Below, one piece after another: positions 33,618 through 42,420 of a stretch of 64,000 nucleotides of DNA. Position 1 is the stretch's first letter, and each line of letters opens with the position of its first letter. The DNA lies in the NCBI GenBank assembly GCA_028870665.1, contig JAGWPB010000007.1:1-64000 (forward strand), read 5' to 3'. The notes below the pieces were generated by a model, which saw only the letters and a list, made by a program, of their open reading frames with translations, was not told the origin of the DNA and searched no databases. The position numbers were made by a program, and so were the translations under genes. Source of the DNA: Lysobacteraceae bacterium. GTDB taxonomy: Bacteria; Pseudomonadota; Gammaproteobacteria; Xanthomonadales; Rhodanobacteraceae.

Positions 33618-34914
33618 GCTGCGCAGCCGCATCTTCATCTCGTTCGCGGTGTTTGGAATCGCCCTGACGTCGCTGTTTGCAGCGAGTGCGATCTATTTGC
33701 GCGATCGCCTGGAGAACCAGCTGCTGGGCAATTCGCTGGAGCGCAATCTCAACGGCTATGCCAAGGCGTTTTACGCCGACCCGGACGTGCCGATCCAGCT
33801 GCCGCTGGACAAGGTCAGCGGCATGGTCTACAGCCAGCGCAAGTTCTCCAATGTCCCGTTCGCGTGGCGCGATCTGGGCAACGGTGTTCACGACATCACT
33901 GAAACACGGCCGAACGGCAGCATCGAGGAATACAAGCTGGGTGTCCGCAAGGACCCGCATTACTGGTTTTTCGTCAAGTACGACAGCTCACAGCTGCTGA
34001 AAAGCCAAGAGCGCCTCAAGTATGCGTTGATCGCGGTAGTCATCGCATTCGCCGCACTCTCGGTGCTCATCGGCGCCTGGCTGTCGATGCGCGTGATCAG
34101 TCCGGTCACCAATCTGGCCAAGCGCCTGCGTGCCTCGCGTCGCAGCGGTGCGCTGCAGCCGCTGGCGCCGCACTTTGCCGATGACGAGGTCGGCGAGCTG
34201 GCGCGCGCGCTGGACGACTACGCCGCGCGGCTGACCGGACTGGTGCAGCGCGACCGCGAGTTCAATGCCGACGTCAGCCACGAGTTGCGCACGCCGCTGG
34301 CGGTGATCGCCAGCACGGTCGAACTGATGCTGTCCTCGCCCGACCTGAGCGACAAGCTGCGCGAGCGCCTGCGGCGCATCGAGCGCGCATCACGGCAGGC
34401 GGCGGAGATGATCGAGGCACTGCTGCTGCTGTCGCGTGCCGAGCGCCAGGGTCCGGTGAACGGCGAAACCACCGACGTCGCCCGGGTGGCCGCCGACGTG
34501 ATCGAGCTGCAGCGCCCGCAGCTGGGCAGCAAGGCCGTGCACGTGCGCTTCGAGATCGAGGCGCCGTTGGCGGTCAACGCGCCTTCCTCGGTGGTTTCGG
34601 TGGCACTGGCCAACCTGATCGGCAATGCCTTCAAGTACACCCAGGCCGGCGACGTGCGGGTTCGCGTCCAGGCCGAGCGCGTGCTGGTCGAGGACTCCGG
34701 CCCCGGCATCAAGGCCGAGGACGCCGACCGCCTGTTCGAGCGCGGTGTGCGCGGTGAGGCGGCCGCCGGCAAGGGCGCGGGTCTCGGACTCGCCATCGTG
34801 CGCCGTCTCTGCGATCTCTATGGCTGGGGCGTGCGGTTGGCGCCACGGCCGGAAGGCGGCGCGGTGGCGATCCTCGACTTTGTTCCGGCTCCCGCAGCCG
34901 CGCGCGGCCCTTAG
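33598..34914 (+). CDS. Sensor histidine kinase
   Basis: Membrane-bound kinase of 438 residues, partner of the preceding regulator. Two transmembrane helices (about 14-33 and 140-163) flank a periplasmic sensor of about 105 residues that resembles short PhoQ- or ColS-type sensors. A HAMP-like linker follows, then the H-box DVSHELRTPLAVI, N-box NLIGNAFKYT, G1 EDSGPGIK and G2 GAGLGLAIVRRL. All catalytic residues are present. The start overlaps the regulator stop by 20 bases. It converges on ilvE with 4 bases between stops. Confidence 0.95.
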   Translation: MQTSRRKLRSRIFISFAVFGIALTSLFAASAIYLRDRLENQLLGNSLERNLNGYAKAFYADPDVPIQLPLDKVSGMVYSQRKFSNVPFAWRDLGNGVHDITETRPNGSIEEYKLGVRKDPHYWFFVKYDSSQLLKSQERLKYALIAVVIAFAALSVLIGAWLSMRVISPVTNLAKRLRASRRSGALQPLAPHFADDEVGELARALDDYAARLTGLVQRDREFNADVSHELRTPLAVIASTVELMLSSPDLSDKLRERLRRIERASRQAAEMIEALLLLSRAERQGPVNGETTDVARVAADVIELQRPQLGSKAVHVRFEIEAPLAVNAPSSVVSVALANLIGNAFKYTQAGDVRVRVQAERVLVEDSGPGIKAEDADRLFERGVRGEAAAGKGAGLGLAIVRRLCDLYGWGVRLAPRPEGGAVAILDFVPAPAAARGP

Positions 34915-34918
34915 CGCG

Positions 34919-35842
34919 TCATGGAGCCACCGGCTCCAGCCAGCCCCAGCGATCCTCGGTACGGCCGTCGAACAGCCCGAAGTACAACGCCTGCAACTGC
35001 CGCGTCAGCGGGCCGGCCTTGCCCGCGCCGATGGTCTTGCCGTCCACCGACCGGATCGGCGTGATCTCGGCTGCGGTGCCGCACATGAACACTTCATCGG
35101 CGAGGTAGAGATATTCGCGCGGCAGGTCGCGCTCGACGACCTTGATCCCGGCCCGTTCGGCCAGCGTCATCAGCGTGTGACGGGTGATCCCGTTGAGGAT
35201 CGCCGCGCTGACCGGCGAGGTGTGCAGCGCGCCATCGATCACCAGAAACAGGTTCTCGCCGGCACCTTCGCTGAGCAGCCCGGTCGAGGCGAGCGCGATG
35301 CCCTCGCCAAAACCGAGGCGGCGCGCCTCGCGCGCGATCAGCTGACCGGAAAGGTAATTGCCGCCGGCCTTGGCGCCGGCCGGAATGGTGTTGGGCGCGA
35401 ACCGCTGCCAGCTCGACACGCAGGCGTCGATGCCCTGCTCCAGAACGTCGTCGCCGAGATAGGCACCCATCGGCCAGGCGGCGACCGCGACATCGGTCGG
35501 GCATTCGGCGGACAGTCCGAAGCCACCCAGGCCGCGGAAGGCCACCGGGCGGATGTAAGCGGCACCGAGGCCGTTGGCCCGGATCACCGCGCGGCAGGCG
35601 CCGGCGATGTCTTCGCGCGAATACGGCATCGGGATATCGTAGATGCGCGCCGAGTTGAACAGGCGCTTCACGTGTTCGGTCAGGCGGAAGATCATCGGCC
35701 CGCGCGGCGTGGCGTAACTGCGGATCCCCTCGAACACCGACGAGCCGTAATGCAACGCGTGCGCCATCACATGGGTGGTGGCCGCGGCCCAGGGCTTGAT
35801 CACGCCGTTGTGCCAGATGTGCTCGGGATACTGCTGGGCCAT
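34919..35842 (-). CDS. ilvE: Branched-chain amino acid aminotransferase
   Basis: PLP-dependent class IV aminotransferase for the last step of valine, leucine and isoleucine synthesis; 307 residues. Typical motifs are HALHYGSSVFEGIRSY, YIRPVAFRGLGGFGL, the PLP lysine in GAKAGGNYLSGQLIARE, and the phosphate-binding DEVFMCGTAAEITPI. The start at 35842 agrees with E. coli IlvE. It stands alone. The 197 bases upstream of it show no clear promoter. Confidence 0.95.
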   Translation of the reverse strand: MAQQYPEHIWHNGVIKPWAAATTHVMAHALHYGSSVFEGIRSYATPRGPMIFRLTEHVKRLFNSARIYDIPMPYSREDIAGACRAVIRANGLGAAYIRPVAFRGLGGFGLSAECPTDVAVAAWPMGAYLGDDVLEQGIDACVSSWQRFAPNTIPAGAKAGGNYLSGQLIAREARRLGFGEGIALASTGLLSEGAGENLFLVIDGALHTSPVSAAILNGITRHTLMTLAERAGIKVVERDLPREYLYLADEVFMCGTAAEITPIRSVDGKTIGAGKAGPLTRQLQALYFGLFDGRTEDRWGWLEPVAP

Positions 35843-36039
35843 GGTCCGTGCTCCGCGGAAAACGCGCCATGATAGCGGCTCGCCGGGCGCTGAGCGGATC
35901 GCGTCCGCAGGCGTGCGGCCGGCGCGCGAACGTTCCTCCCGAGTCGCGCGCTGCCGGAACCATCCCGGGTGGGCGGCATCGATCCGGGCCGGCCTGGCCG
36001 AGTGCTCCCCGGCGCGCGCCGAATCCCGCGCTCCGGCCA

Positions 36040-36606
36040 TCAGGACTGCAGCCACCAGCAGCCGCCGCTGTCGCTGAGTGCGAAGACCGTGCTGCTGCCG
36101 TCTTCGGCGGTGATACTCAGTTGCAGCGGGCCGCCGGCGACGCTGGCCATGCGCGCGGGCGCGGTCACGCTTGCCGACGCCGGGACGTCCGCGGAGGCGG
36201 GCGCCAATGCAAGACCGTCGACCGGTTGCCGCACCAAGGCCGCCAAGCGGCGCAGGACATCGACCGCGTCGTGCTGGGTATCTCCGTTCCACAGCATCAG
36301 GCCGGCGAGTTTGTTGACGTCGCGCTCCTGCAGCGCCAGGGCGACGCGGTCACGCAACGCCTGCGGCGACTGCGGGCACACGTGCATGGAGGGTCCCGCA
36401 GGCGCCGCCGACCCCGCCAACGCCGGCGCCATCACCAGTGACTCGTCGGCGCAGGGCTTGGCGGTGAACACCGGTTCGCCATCGCGGCCGATGCAGCGAT
36501 GGATCGACTGCGGCTGCGGTTGCACCGTCGCAGCCATTGCCTTCGGCGACCGGGACGGGATTGCCACGAGACTGACGATGAACAGGACGGCAGGCAGCGC
36601 GCGCAT
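36040..36606 (-). CDS. Exported DUF4124-like protein
   Basis: Protein of 188 residues with an N-terminal signal peptide (to about residue 25). The segment IHRCIGRDGEPVFTAKPCAD (about 34-53) resembles the DUF4124 motif, in which a short exported domain with two cysteines is common in Proteobacteria. The rest is unassigned, with a helical QALRDRVALALQERDVNKLAGLMLWNG region and a C-terminal strand-rich end. No function is known. It lies 37 bases upstream of the metF stop region on the same strand but is not obviously part of that operon. Confidence 0.72.
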   Translation of the reverse strand: MRALPAVLFIVSLVAIPSRSPKAMAATVQPQPQSIHRCIGRDGEPVFTAKPCADESLVMAPALAGSAAPAGPSMHVCPQSPQALRDRVALALQERDVNKLAGLMLWNGDTQHDAVDVLRRLAALVRQPVDGLALAPASADVPASASVTAPARMASVAGGPLQLSITAEDGSSTVFALSDSGGCWWLQS

Positions 36607-36643
36607 GCCGGGAGCTTAGCCGGCCGGCCGCCGTGTGGCACGC

Positions 36644-37468
36644 TCAGCGCAGGCGCTGCAAGACCGCTTCGGTCGGCCTGGCGAGATTCAAGGTGTAGAA
36701 GTGCAGCTCCGGCGCGCCGCCATCGAGCAGGCGGCGGCACATGGCGGCGACCACATCGGCGGCGAACGACCGGATCGATGCGCCGTCATCGCCCCAGGCC
36801 TGCATGCGGCGCACGATCCAGCGCGGGATCTCGGCGCCGCACTGCTCGGAAAAGCGGCGCAGCTGGGTGAAGTTCGAGATCGGCATGATGCCGGGCACGA
36901 TCGGCACGTTGACGCCCATGTCTCGCGCCTCGTCGACGAAACGGAAATAGGCATCGGCGTTGAAGAAATACTGCGTGATCGCTCCGTCGGCGCCGGCCTC
37001 GACCTTGGCCTTGAAGTGGCGCAGATCGATGCGTGCATCGTCGGCCTGGGGATGGGTTTCGGGATAAGCCGCAACCTCGATGCGGAAATGCCGGCCATGC
37101 TCGGCTCGGATGAAACGCACCAGGTCGGCGGCGTAGCGGAAATCGCCGCTGGTGGCCATGCCCGAGGGCAGATCGCCGCGCAGCGCGACGACCCGGGTGC
37201 AGCCGGCCGCGCGATAGCGCGCCAGCAGGTCGGCGATCTCGAGCCGCGACCCGCCCATGCACGACAGGTGCGGCACTGCATCGAGACCGTGCTGTTCGCG
37301 CAGCAGGCGCACGGTGTCCGGCGTGTAGCTCAGCGTCGAGCCGCCGGCACCGAAGGTCACCGACACGAATCCCGGCGCATGCGCCTTCAATCGCGCGACC
37401 GCACGCTCGAGCTGCTGCCGCTGCTCGTCGGTCTTGGGGGGGTAGAACTCGAAGGAAAGCCGGATCAT
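36644..37468 (-). CDS. metF: Methylenetetrahydrofolate reductase
   Basis: FAD enzyme that reduces 5,10-methylene-THF to 5-methyl-THF for methionine synthesis; 274 residues. Motifs include LSFEFYPPKTDEQ, VSVTFGAGGSTL, VVALRGDLP, ITQYFFNADAYFRF, VPGIMPISNF and FYTLNLARPT, all as in E. coli MetF. It is third in the leftward operon ahcY - trpF-like - metF, with its ATG in a 4-base overlap with the preceding stop. The operon is under an SAH riboswitch, so supply of methyl-THF rises with SAH, that is when methyl groups are being used. Confidence 0.96.
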   Translation of the reverse strand: MIRLSFEFYPPKTDEQRQQLERAVARLKAHAPGFVSVTFGAGGSTLSYTPDTVRLLREQHGLDAVPHLSCMGGSRLEIADLLARYRAAGCTRVVALRGDLPSGMATSGDFRYAADLVRFIRAEHGRHFRIEVAAYPETHPQADDARIDLRHFKAKVEAGADGAITQYFFNADAYFRFVDEARDMGVNVPIVPGIMPISNFTQLRRFSEQCGAEIPRWIVRRMQAWGDDGASIRSFAADVVAAMCRRLLDGGAPELHFYTLNLARPTEAVLQRLR

Positions 37469-38136
37469 GGATCGTTCCCCGAAGTGCGCACCGCAGCGAG
37501 AAATGCAGTCAGCTTGTATTCGTCCAGGCGACCATCGGTGCGTACGCCGGTGCAGAGGTCAAGCCCGAACGGGCGCACCGCGGCGATCGCGGAGGACACG
37601 TTGCCCGCGTGCAGGCCGCCTGCGAGAAAGACCGGCCTGGCACAGGTGCCCGCGATGCGCCGACTCAGGCTCCAGTCGTGCACGCGGCCGGTGCCGCCCA
37701 GCTCCCGGACCGGCAGCGAGGGATCGCCCGAATCGAGCAGCAGTGCATCCACATACGCGGCTGCGGCATGCGCTTGGACGATCTCTTCCTCGGTGCGTAC
37801 ATGGATGACCTGGACCAGCGCGATGCCGGGCAGCGCCCTGCGCAGAATCGGGTAGGCGGCGACCGGCACCGCATCGACCATCTGCACCGTGTTGCAGCCA
37901 CAGCGCCGCTGCTGATCGATGATCGCTTCGGCGTCGCGCAGCGCGGTCAGCAGAAACGTCGCCACGCCGGGTGGCACGTCCGCGGCGATAGCCGCGATGG
38001 CATCTTCGTCGAGCACGCCCGGGCCGCTGGGCATTGCCGAGACCAGTCCCAGCGCGGAGACGCCATGGCGAACGGCGATCCGTGCTTCGTCGCGGTCGCG
38101 GATGCAGCAGACTTTCACGCGCGGCAACGGCTGCAT
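37465..38136 (-). CDS. TrpF-like (phosphoribosylanthranilate isomerase) protein in the methyl-cycle operon
   Basis: TIM-barrel protein of 223 residues resembling TrpF: RVKVCCIRDRDEARIAVRHGVSALGLV at the start, DALLLDS with the catalytic acid, HDWSLSRRIAG, VFLAGGLHAGNV and a final GVRTDGRLDEYKL. The catalytic cysteine of KICG is kept but the next Gly is Cys (KVCC). The VQLHG string of TrpF reads VQMVD, and the SPRxV phosphate-loop region is replaced by MPSGPGV. Its place between ahcY and metF, under an SAH riboswitch, is not where tryptophan genes belong. The start at 38136 has GAGGTG seven bases upstream; an ATG at 38181 is possible. It may do a different isomerisation. Confidence 0.75.
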   Translation of the reverse strand: MQPLPRVKVCCIRDRDEARIAVRHGVSALGLVSAMPSGPGVLDEDAIAAIAADVPPGVATFLLTALRDAEAIIDQQRRCGCNTVQMVDAVPVAAYPILRRALPGIALVQVIHVRTEEEIVQAHAAAAYVDALLLDSGDPSLPVRELGGTGRVHDWSLSRRIAGTCARPVFLAGGLHAGNVSSAIAAVRPFGLDLCTGVRTDGRLDEYKLTAFLAAVRTSGNDP

Positions 38137-38185
38137 CGAGCACCTCGCATGCGGATGCGGGCGCATCGCCGCGCTCGCCATGGTC

Positions 38186-39619
38186 TCAATACCGGTAATG
38201 CCCGGGCTTGTACGGCCCTTCGATCGGCACGCCGAGATAGGCGGCCTGCGCGGCGCTGAGCGTGGTCAGCTTGACGCCGATCTTCTCCAGGTGCAGGCGC
38301 GCGACTTCCTCGTCCAGTTTCTTGGGCAGGATGTAGACCTTCGCTTCATAGCGATCCCTGTTCGCCCACAGGTCGATCTGCGCCAGCGTCTGGTTGGAGA
38401 ACGAGTTCGACATCACGAAGCTGGGATGGCCGGTCGCGCAGCCCAGATTGACCAGGCGGCCCTCGGCCAGCAGGAAGATCGAGTTGCCCTTGGCGAACGT
38501 GTACTTGTCCACCTGCGGCTTGATGTTGAGCCGGGTGGCACCCGAGTTGTTGAGCCGGTCGACCTGGATCTCGTTGTCGAAGTGGCCGATGTTGCAGACG
38601 ATCGCCTGATCCTTCATCGCCTGCAGGTGCTCCAGCGTCAGCACGTCCTTGTTGCCGGTGGTGGTGACGTAGATGTCGCCGCGGCCCAGCGTGCTCTCGA
38701 CGGTGTTGACCTCAAAGCCCTCCATCGCCGCCTGCAGCGCGTTGATCGGATCGATTTCGGTGACCACCACGCGCGAGCCGTAAGCACGCAACGAGTGCGC
38801 GCAGCCCTTGCCGACATCGCCGTAACCGCAGACCACGGCGACCTTGCCGGCCAGCATCACGTCCATCGCGCGCTTGAGGCCGTCGGCCAGCGACTCGCGG
38901 CAGCCGTAGAGGTTGTCGAACTTGCTCTTGGTCACCGAGTCGTTGACATTGATCGCCGGCACCAGCAGCGAGCCGGCCTCGGCCAGCTGGTACAGACGAT
39001 GCACGCCGGTGGTGGTCTCTTCCGAGACGCCCTTCCAGTCCTTGACCACGGCGTGCCAGTAGCCCGGGCGCTCGGCGGCGACGCGCTTGAGCAGGTTCTT
39101 GATCACCTGCTCCTCGTGGCTGCCCGACGGCGTGTTGACCCAATCGCTGCCGTTTTCCAGCTCGTAGCCCTTGTGGATCAGCAGGGTCACGTCGCCCCCG
39201 TCATCCACCACCAGCTGCGGGCCCTGCGTGCCGCCGGCAAAGCTCAGCGCATCGAGCGTGCAATCCCAGTATTCCTCCAGCGTCTCGCCCTTCCAGGCGA
39301 ACACCGGCGTGCCGCTGGCGGCGATCGCCGCGGCGGCATGGTCCTGGGTGCTGAAGATGTTGCAGCTCGCCCAGCGCACCTCGGCGCCGAGATCCTTCAG
39401 CGTCTCGATCAGCACCGCGGTCTGGATCGTCATGTGCAGGCTGCCGGTCACGCGCACGCTCTTCAGCGGTCGCGCGGCGGCGTATTTCTTGCGAATCGCC
39501 ATCAGCCCGGGCATTTCCTGTTCGGCGATGTCGATTTCCTTGCGCCCGAAATCGGCCAGGGAAAGGTCGGCGACCTTGAAGTCCTGACCACTGGAGGGTG
39601 TTGTCTTGACGGCATGCAT
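38186..39619 (-). CDS. ahcY: S-adenosylhomocysteine hydrolase
   Basis: NAD-dependent enzyme that splits S-adenosylhomocysteine into adenosine and homocysteine; 477 residues, the long proteobacterial form. Motifs: [33 protein letters not shown], the NAD-binding [28 protein letters not shown], and the C-terminal [10 protein letters not shown]. It removes the product that inhibits methyltransferases. It is first in ahcY - trpF-like - metF, preceded by an SAH riboswitch, with GGAGA before the ATG at 39619. The metK gene ends 40 bases upstream of the riboswitch. Confidence 0.97.
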   Translation of the reverse strand: MHAVKTTPSSGQDFKVADLSLADFGRKEIDIAEQEMPGLMAIRKKYAAARPLKSVRVTGSLHMTIQTAVLIETLKDLGAEVRWASCNIFSTQDHAAAAIAASGTPVFAWKGETLEEYWDCTLDALSFAGGTQGPQLVVDDGGDVTLLIHKGYELENGSDWVNTPSGSHEEQVIKNLLKRVAAERPGYWHAVVKDWKGVSEETTTGVHRLYQLAEAGSLLVPAINVNDSVTKSKFDNLYGCRESLADGLKRAMDVMLAGKVAVVCGYGDVGKGCAHSLRAYGSRVVVTEIDPINALQAAMEGFEVNTVESTLGRGDIYVTTTGNKDVLTLEHLQAMKDQAIVCNIGHFDNEIQVDRLNNSGATRLNIKPQVDKYTFAKGNSIFLLAEGRLVNLGCATGHPSFVMSNSFSNQTLAQIDLWANRDRYEAKVYILPKKLDEEVARLHLEKIGVKLTTLSAAQAAYLGVPIEGPYKPGHYRY

Positions 39620-39685
39620 GGCGGGTCTCCGGTGAAATGGGGCGCCCGCCCCGGGGGGCGGACGGCGGCGAGGAACTCGCCTCAA

Positions 39686-39760
39686 CCGGGCGCCGTTGCA
39701 GTCGGGCGTCCGCCGAGCCTGGCTCCGGCTTGCACGGAGTCGCAGCGCCCCTCGGCGGGC
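39686..39760 (-). promoter_or_regulatory. SAH riboswitch upstream of ahcY
   Basis: On the minus strand the pattern of the SAH (ahcY-motif) aptamer is complete: CCGCCGAG (39758-39751) pairs with CTCGGCGG (39717-39710) as P1; CTCCG (39739-39735) pairs with CGGAG (39727-39723) as P2; the core reads GAGGGGCGCTGCGAC and GCCAGGCTCGG; and GGGCGC (39750-39745) pairs with GCGCCC (39693-39688) as the pseudoknot after ACTGCAACG. SAH riboswitches turn genes on when SAH is bound. A small hairpin (39681-39667) and a GC hairpin lie between it and the ahcY ribosome site; no U-run terminator is visible. Confidence 0.93.
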
Positions 39761-39799
39761 GCGGTGCGGCAGACGCAAGCGCGGCTGCCGCGTGCAGCG

Positions 39800-41014
39800 T
39801 TACTTGCGTCGCGTGAGGCCGGCGTCCGCGCGCAGCGCGTCGGCGCGATCGGTCTTCTCCCAGGAGAACGCGGTATAGGTCTCGCCGTTGGCGAGCTTGA
39901 CCTCGTAGGGTGCGCGGCCGAAGTGGCCGTAGGACGCGGTGGCCTGGTACATCGGATGCACGAGATCGAGCATCCGGATGATGCCGTAGGGACGCAGGTC
40001 GAAGTGCTTGCGGATCAGCTTCTCGATCTTTTCATCGCTGATCTTGCCGGTGCCGAAGGTGGTCACCGAGATCGAGGTCGGGTGGGCGACACCGATGGCA
40101 TAGCTGACCTGGATCTCGCAGCGCTCGGCAATGCCGGCGGCAACGAGATTCTTGGCGACGTAGCGCGCGGCATAGGCCGCCGAGCGATCGACCTTGGACG
40201 GGTCCTTGCCGGAGAACGCGCCGCCACCGTGGCGCGCCCAGCCGCCGTAGCTGTCGACGATGATCTTGCGGCCGGTCAGGCCGCAGTCGCCTACCGGTCC
40301 GCCGATCACGAACTTGCCGGTCGGATTGACATGGATACGCCTGGCCGGAACCTCGTCCAGCCAGACCTTGGGCAGCACCGGTTTGAGGATGTGCTCGCGT
40401 ACCGCCTCGACCAGATCCTTGTGCCTGACCGACGGATCGTGCTGGGTCGAGAGCACGACCGCGTCGATGCCCACGGCCTTCTCGTTTTCGTAACGCAGCG
40501 TGACCTGGCTCTTGGCATCCGGGCGCAGCCACGGCAGCGGCGACTTCTTCGCCTTGCGCACCCTGGCCTGCTGTTCGACCAGGCGGTGCGCGTAGTAGAT
40601 CGCCGCCGGCATCAGCTCCTTGGTCTCGTTGCAGGCGTAGCCGAACATCAGGCCCTGGTCGCCCGCACCCTGCTCTTCCGGCTTCTTGCGATCGACGCCC
40701 TGGTTGATGTCGGGCGACTGCTTGCCGATCAGATTGAGGATGCCGCAGGTGGCGCCATCGAAACCGACATCGCTGGAGTCGTAGCCGATATCGACGATCA
40801 CCTTGCGCGTCAGCGATTCCAGGTCCACCCAGGCGCTGGTGGTCACCTCGCCGGCGACGATCGCCACGCCGGTCTTGACCATCGTCTCGCAGGCCACGCG
40901 CGCGCGCTTGTCCTGCGCCAGGATGGCGTCGAGGACGGCGTCGGAGATCTGGTCGGCGACCTTGTCCGGGTGACCTTCGGACACCGATTCGGAGGTGAAG
41001 AGGTAGCTGCTCAT
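39800..41014 (-). CDS. metK: S-adenosylmethionine synthetase
   Basis: Makes S-adenosylmethionine from methionine and ATP; 404 residues, standard length. Motifs: [38 protein letters not shown], the loop with [16 protein letters not shown], the [27 protein letters not shown] stretch, and [10 protein letters not shown]. Start at 41014 ([12 protein letters not shown]), with AAGGA upstream. It precedes the SAH-riboswitch operon; no met box is seen in its short leader. Transcription from dusB, 100 bases upstream on the same strand, is possible. Confidence 0.97.
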   Translation of the reverse strand: MSSYLFTSESVSEGHPDKVADQISDAVLDAILAQDKRARVACETMVKTGVAIVAGEVTTSAWVDLESLTRKVIVDIGYDSSDVGFDGATCGILNLIGKQSPDINQGVDRKKPEEQGAGDQGLMFGYACNETKELMPAAIYYAHRLVEQQARVRKAKKSPLPWLRPDAKSQVTLRYENEKAVGIDAVVLSTQHDPSVRHKDLVEAVREHILKPVLPKVWLDEVPARRIHVNPTGKFVIGGPVGDCGLTGRKIIVDSYGGWARHGGGAFSGKDPSKVDRSAAYAARYVAKNLVAAGIAERCEIQVSYAIGVAHPTSISVTTFGTGKISDEKIEKLIRKHFDLRPYGIIRMLDLVHPMYQATASYGHFGRAPYEVKLANGETYTAFSWEKTDRADALRADAGLTRRK

Positions 41015-41114
41015 GGGCGGGTTATATCCTTCGATGCGGATGAAGGGATGAATTGGAGGCGCGCATGATACACCGCGCATTTCGAGGCTGCAGGGTGGTC
41101 GCGTGGCGCACCGT

Positions 41115-42110
41115 TCAGGCGGCGGACCGCGCGTGCGCCACCCCGGCCGCCAGCGCGTCGAAATAGTCGCGAGTCAGGCGCCACTGCTCCTGCCCGCTCA
41201 CGGCGACGTTGACGACCGCGCGAAAGGCAGCGTTTTCCGCGCGGTCCCGCGCGTACCAGCCGAGATGCTTGCGGGCAATGCGCAAGCCTTGCTGCTCGCC
41301 ATGGAATGCGTACAGCGCCTCGAGGTGGCCAAGCAGGATGTCGCGGATCTCGCGCGGTGAAGGCTCGGGCAACCGCGTACCGATGGCGAGGAAGTGCGCG
41401 ATCTGGCGCAAGATCCACGGCCGCCCCTGCGCGGCACGGCCGATCATCACCGCGTCCGCGCCGGTGACGGCAAGTACCGCGCGCGCCTTCTCCGGCGAGT
41501 CGATGTCGCCGTTGGCGATGACCGGAATGCGGACCGTGGCCTTGACTGCAGCGATCGTGGCGTATTCGGCCTCGCCCTCGTAGCGGTCGGCGCGAGTGCG
41601 TCCGTGCACGGCCAGCGCGGCGATGCCGGCATCCTCGGCGATGCGTGCGATGCGCACGGCATTGCGATGTTCGCGGTCCCAGCCGGTGCGGATCTTCAGC
41701 GTCACCGGCACCGGCACCGCCGCGACCACGGTCGCGAGGATGCGCGCCACCAGCGGCTCGTCCTGCAGCAGCGCCGAACCGGCCCAGACGTTGCACACCT
41801 TCTTCGCCGGACAGCCCATATTGATGTCGATGAGATCGGCGCCATGCTCGACGTTGTAGCGCGCCGCGGCGGCCAGCAGCGCCGGATCGTGACCGGCGAT
41901 CTGCACGCTCACCGGCTCGGGCTCCCCGACATGGTCCATGCGCCGGAGCGACTTGGCCGTGCCCCACAGGCGCGCGTCGGCGCTGGTCATCTCCGACACG
42001 GCCAATCCTGCGCCCAGCCGCTTGCACAGCTGACGAAAAGGCTTGTCGGTGACACCGGCCATCGGAGCCAGAACGACCGGCGGATCGATGCGGTAAGGGC
42101 CGATCAGCAT
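41115..42110 (-). CDS. dusB: tRNA-dihydrouridine synthase B
   Basis: FMN enzyme that reduces uridine to dihydrouridine in tRNA; 331 residues. Motifs: [35 protein letters not shown] with the catalytic cysteine, [25 protein letters not shown] and [11 protein letters not shown]. In many gammaproteobacteria dusB is followed by fis; here the next gene downstream is metK, so that linkage is absent. The start at 42110 begins [17 protein letters not shown]. Confidence 0.95.
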   Translation of the reverse strand: MLIGPYRIDPPVVLAPMAGVTDKPFRQLCKRLGAGLAVSEMTSADARLWGTAKSLRRMDHVGEPEPVSVQIAGHDPALLAAAARYNVEHGADLIDINMGCPAKKVCNVWAGSALLQDEPLVARILATVVAAVPVPVTLKIRTGWDREHRNAVRIARIAEDAGIAALAVHGRTRADRYEGEAEYATIAAVKATVRIPVIANGDIDSPEKARAVLAVTGADAVMIGRAAQGRPWILRQIAHFLAIGTRLPEPSPREIRDILLGHLEALYAFHGEQQGLRIARKHLGWYARDRAENAAFRAVVNVAVSGQEQWRLTRDYFDALAAGVAHARSAA

Positions 42111-42420
42111 ATGCCCAGTGTAAGCGAGCACGCCGGGCAGGTCTGCGCGCAAGACCACCCCGGCGGTCCGCGGAGCGGATAGAGCGGGTGGTAAAAACCC
42201 CGCTGCGGCCCGGGTTATCGCGACGGCACCGAGGGTTGCGACGACCGGGTCACGTGCCGGCCCCCGCCCCGCCCCGGCATGACGGCTGCAAACAATGGTG
42301 CCCCCGACTCTCCGCGGATCGGTTTCGGTCGCTGTTTCCTGCACACTACGCGGACCGGCCCGTGCTCGCTGACTGCACGCACCGGCGTTGTCGGCCATCG
42401 GGCATGCCATCCGGCGTCGG
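42111..42420. other. Gap between dusB and the TPR-GGDEF gene
   Basis: A 310-base divergent region. I see no gene, no RNA motif, no met box and no convincing promoter pair. An in-frame TTG at 42388 could extend the next gene slightly. Confidence 0.5.

Noticed and set aside
41015-41114. Met box before metK
   Set aside because: The short leader has no octamer close to AGACGTCT, so direct MetJ control of metK is not supported here.
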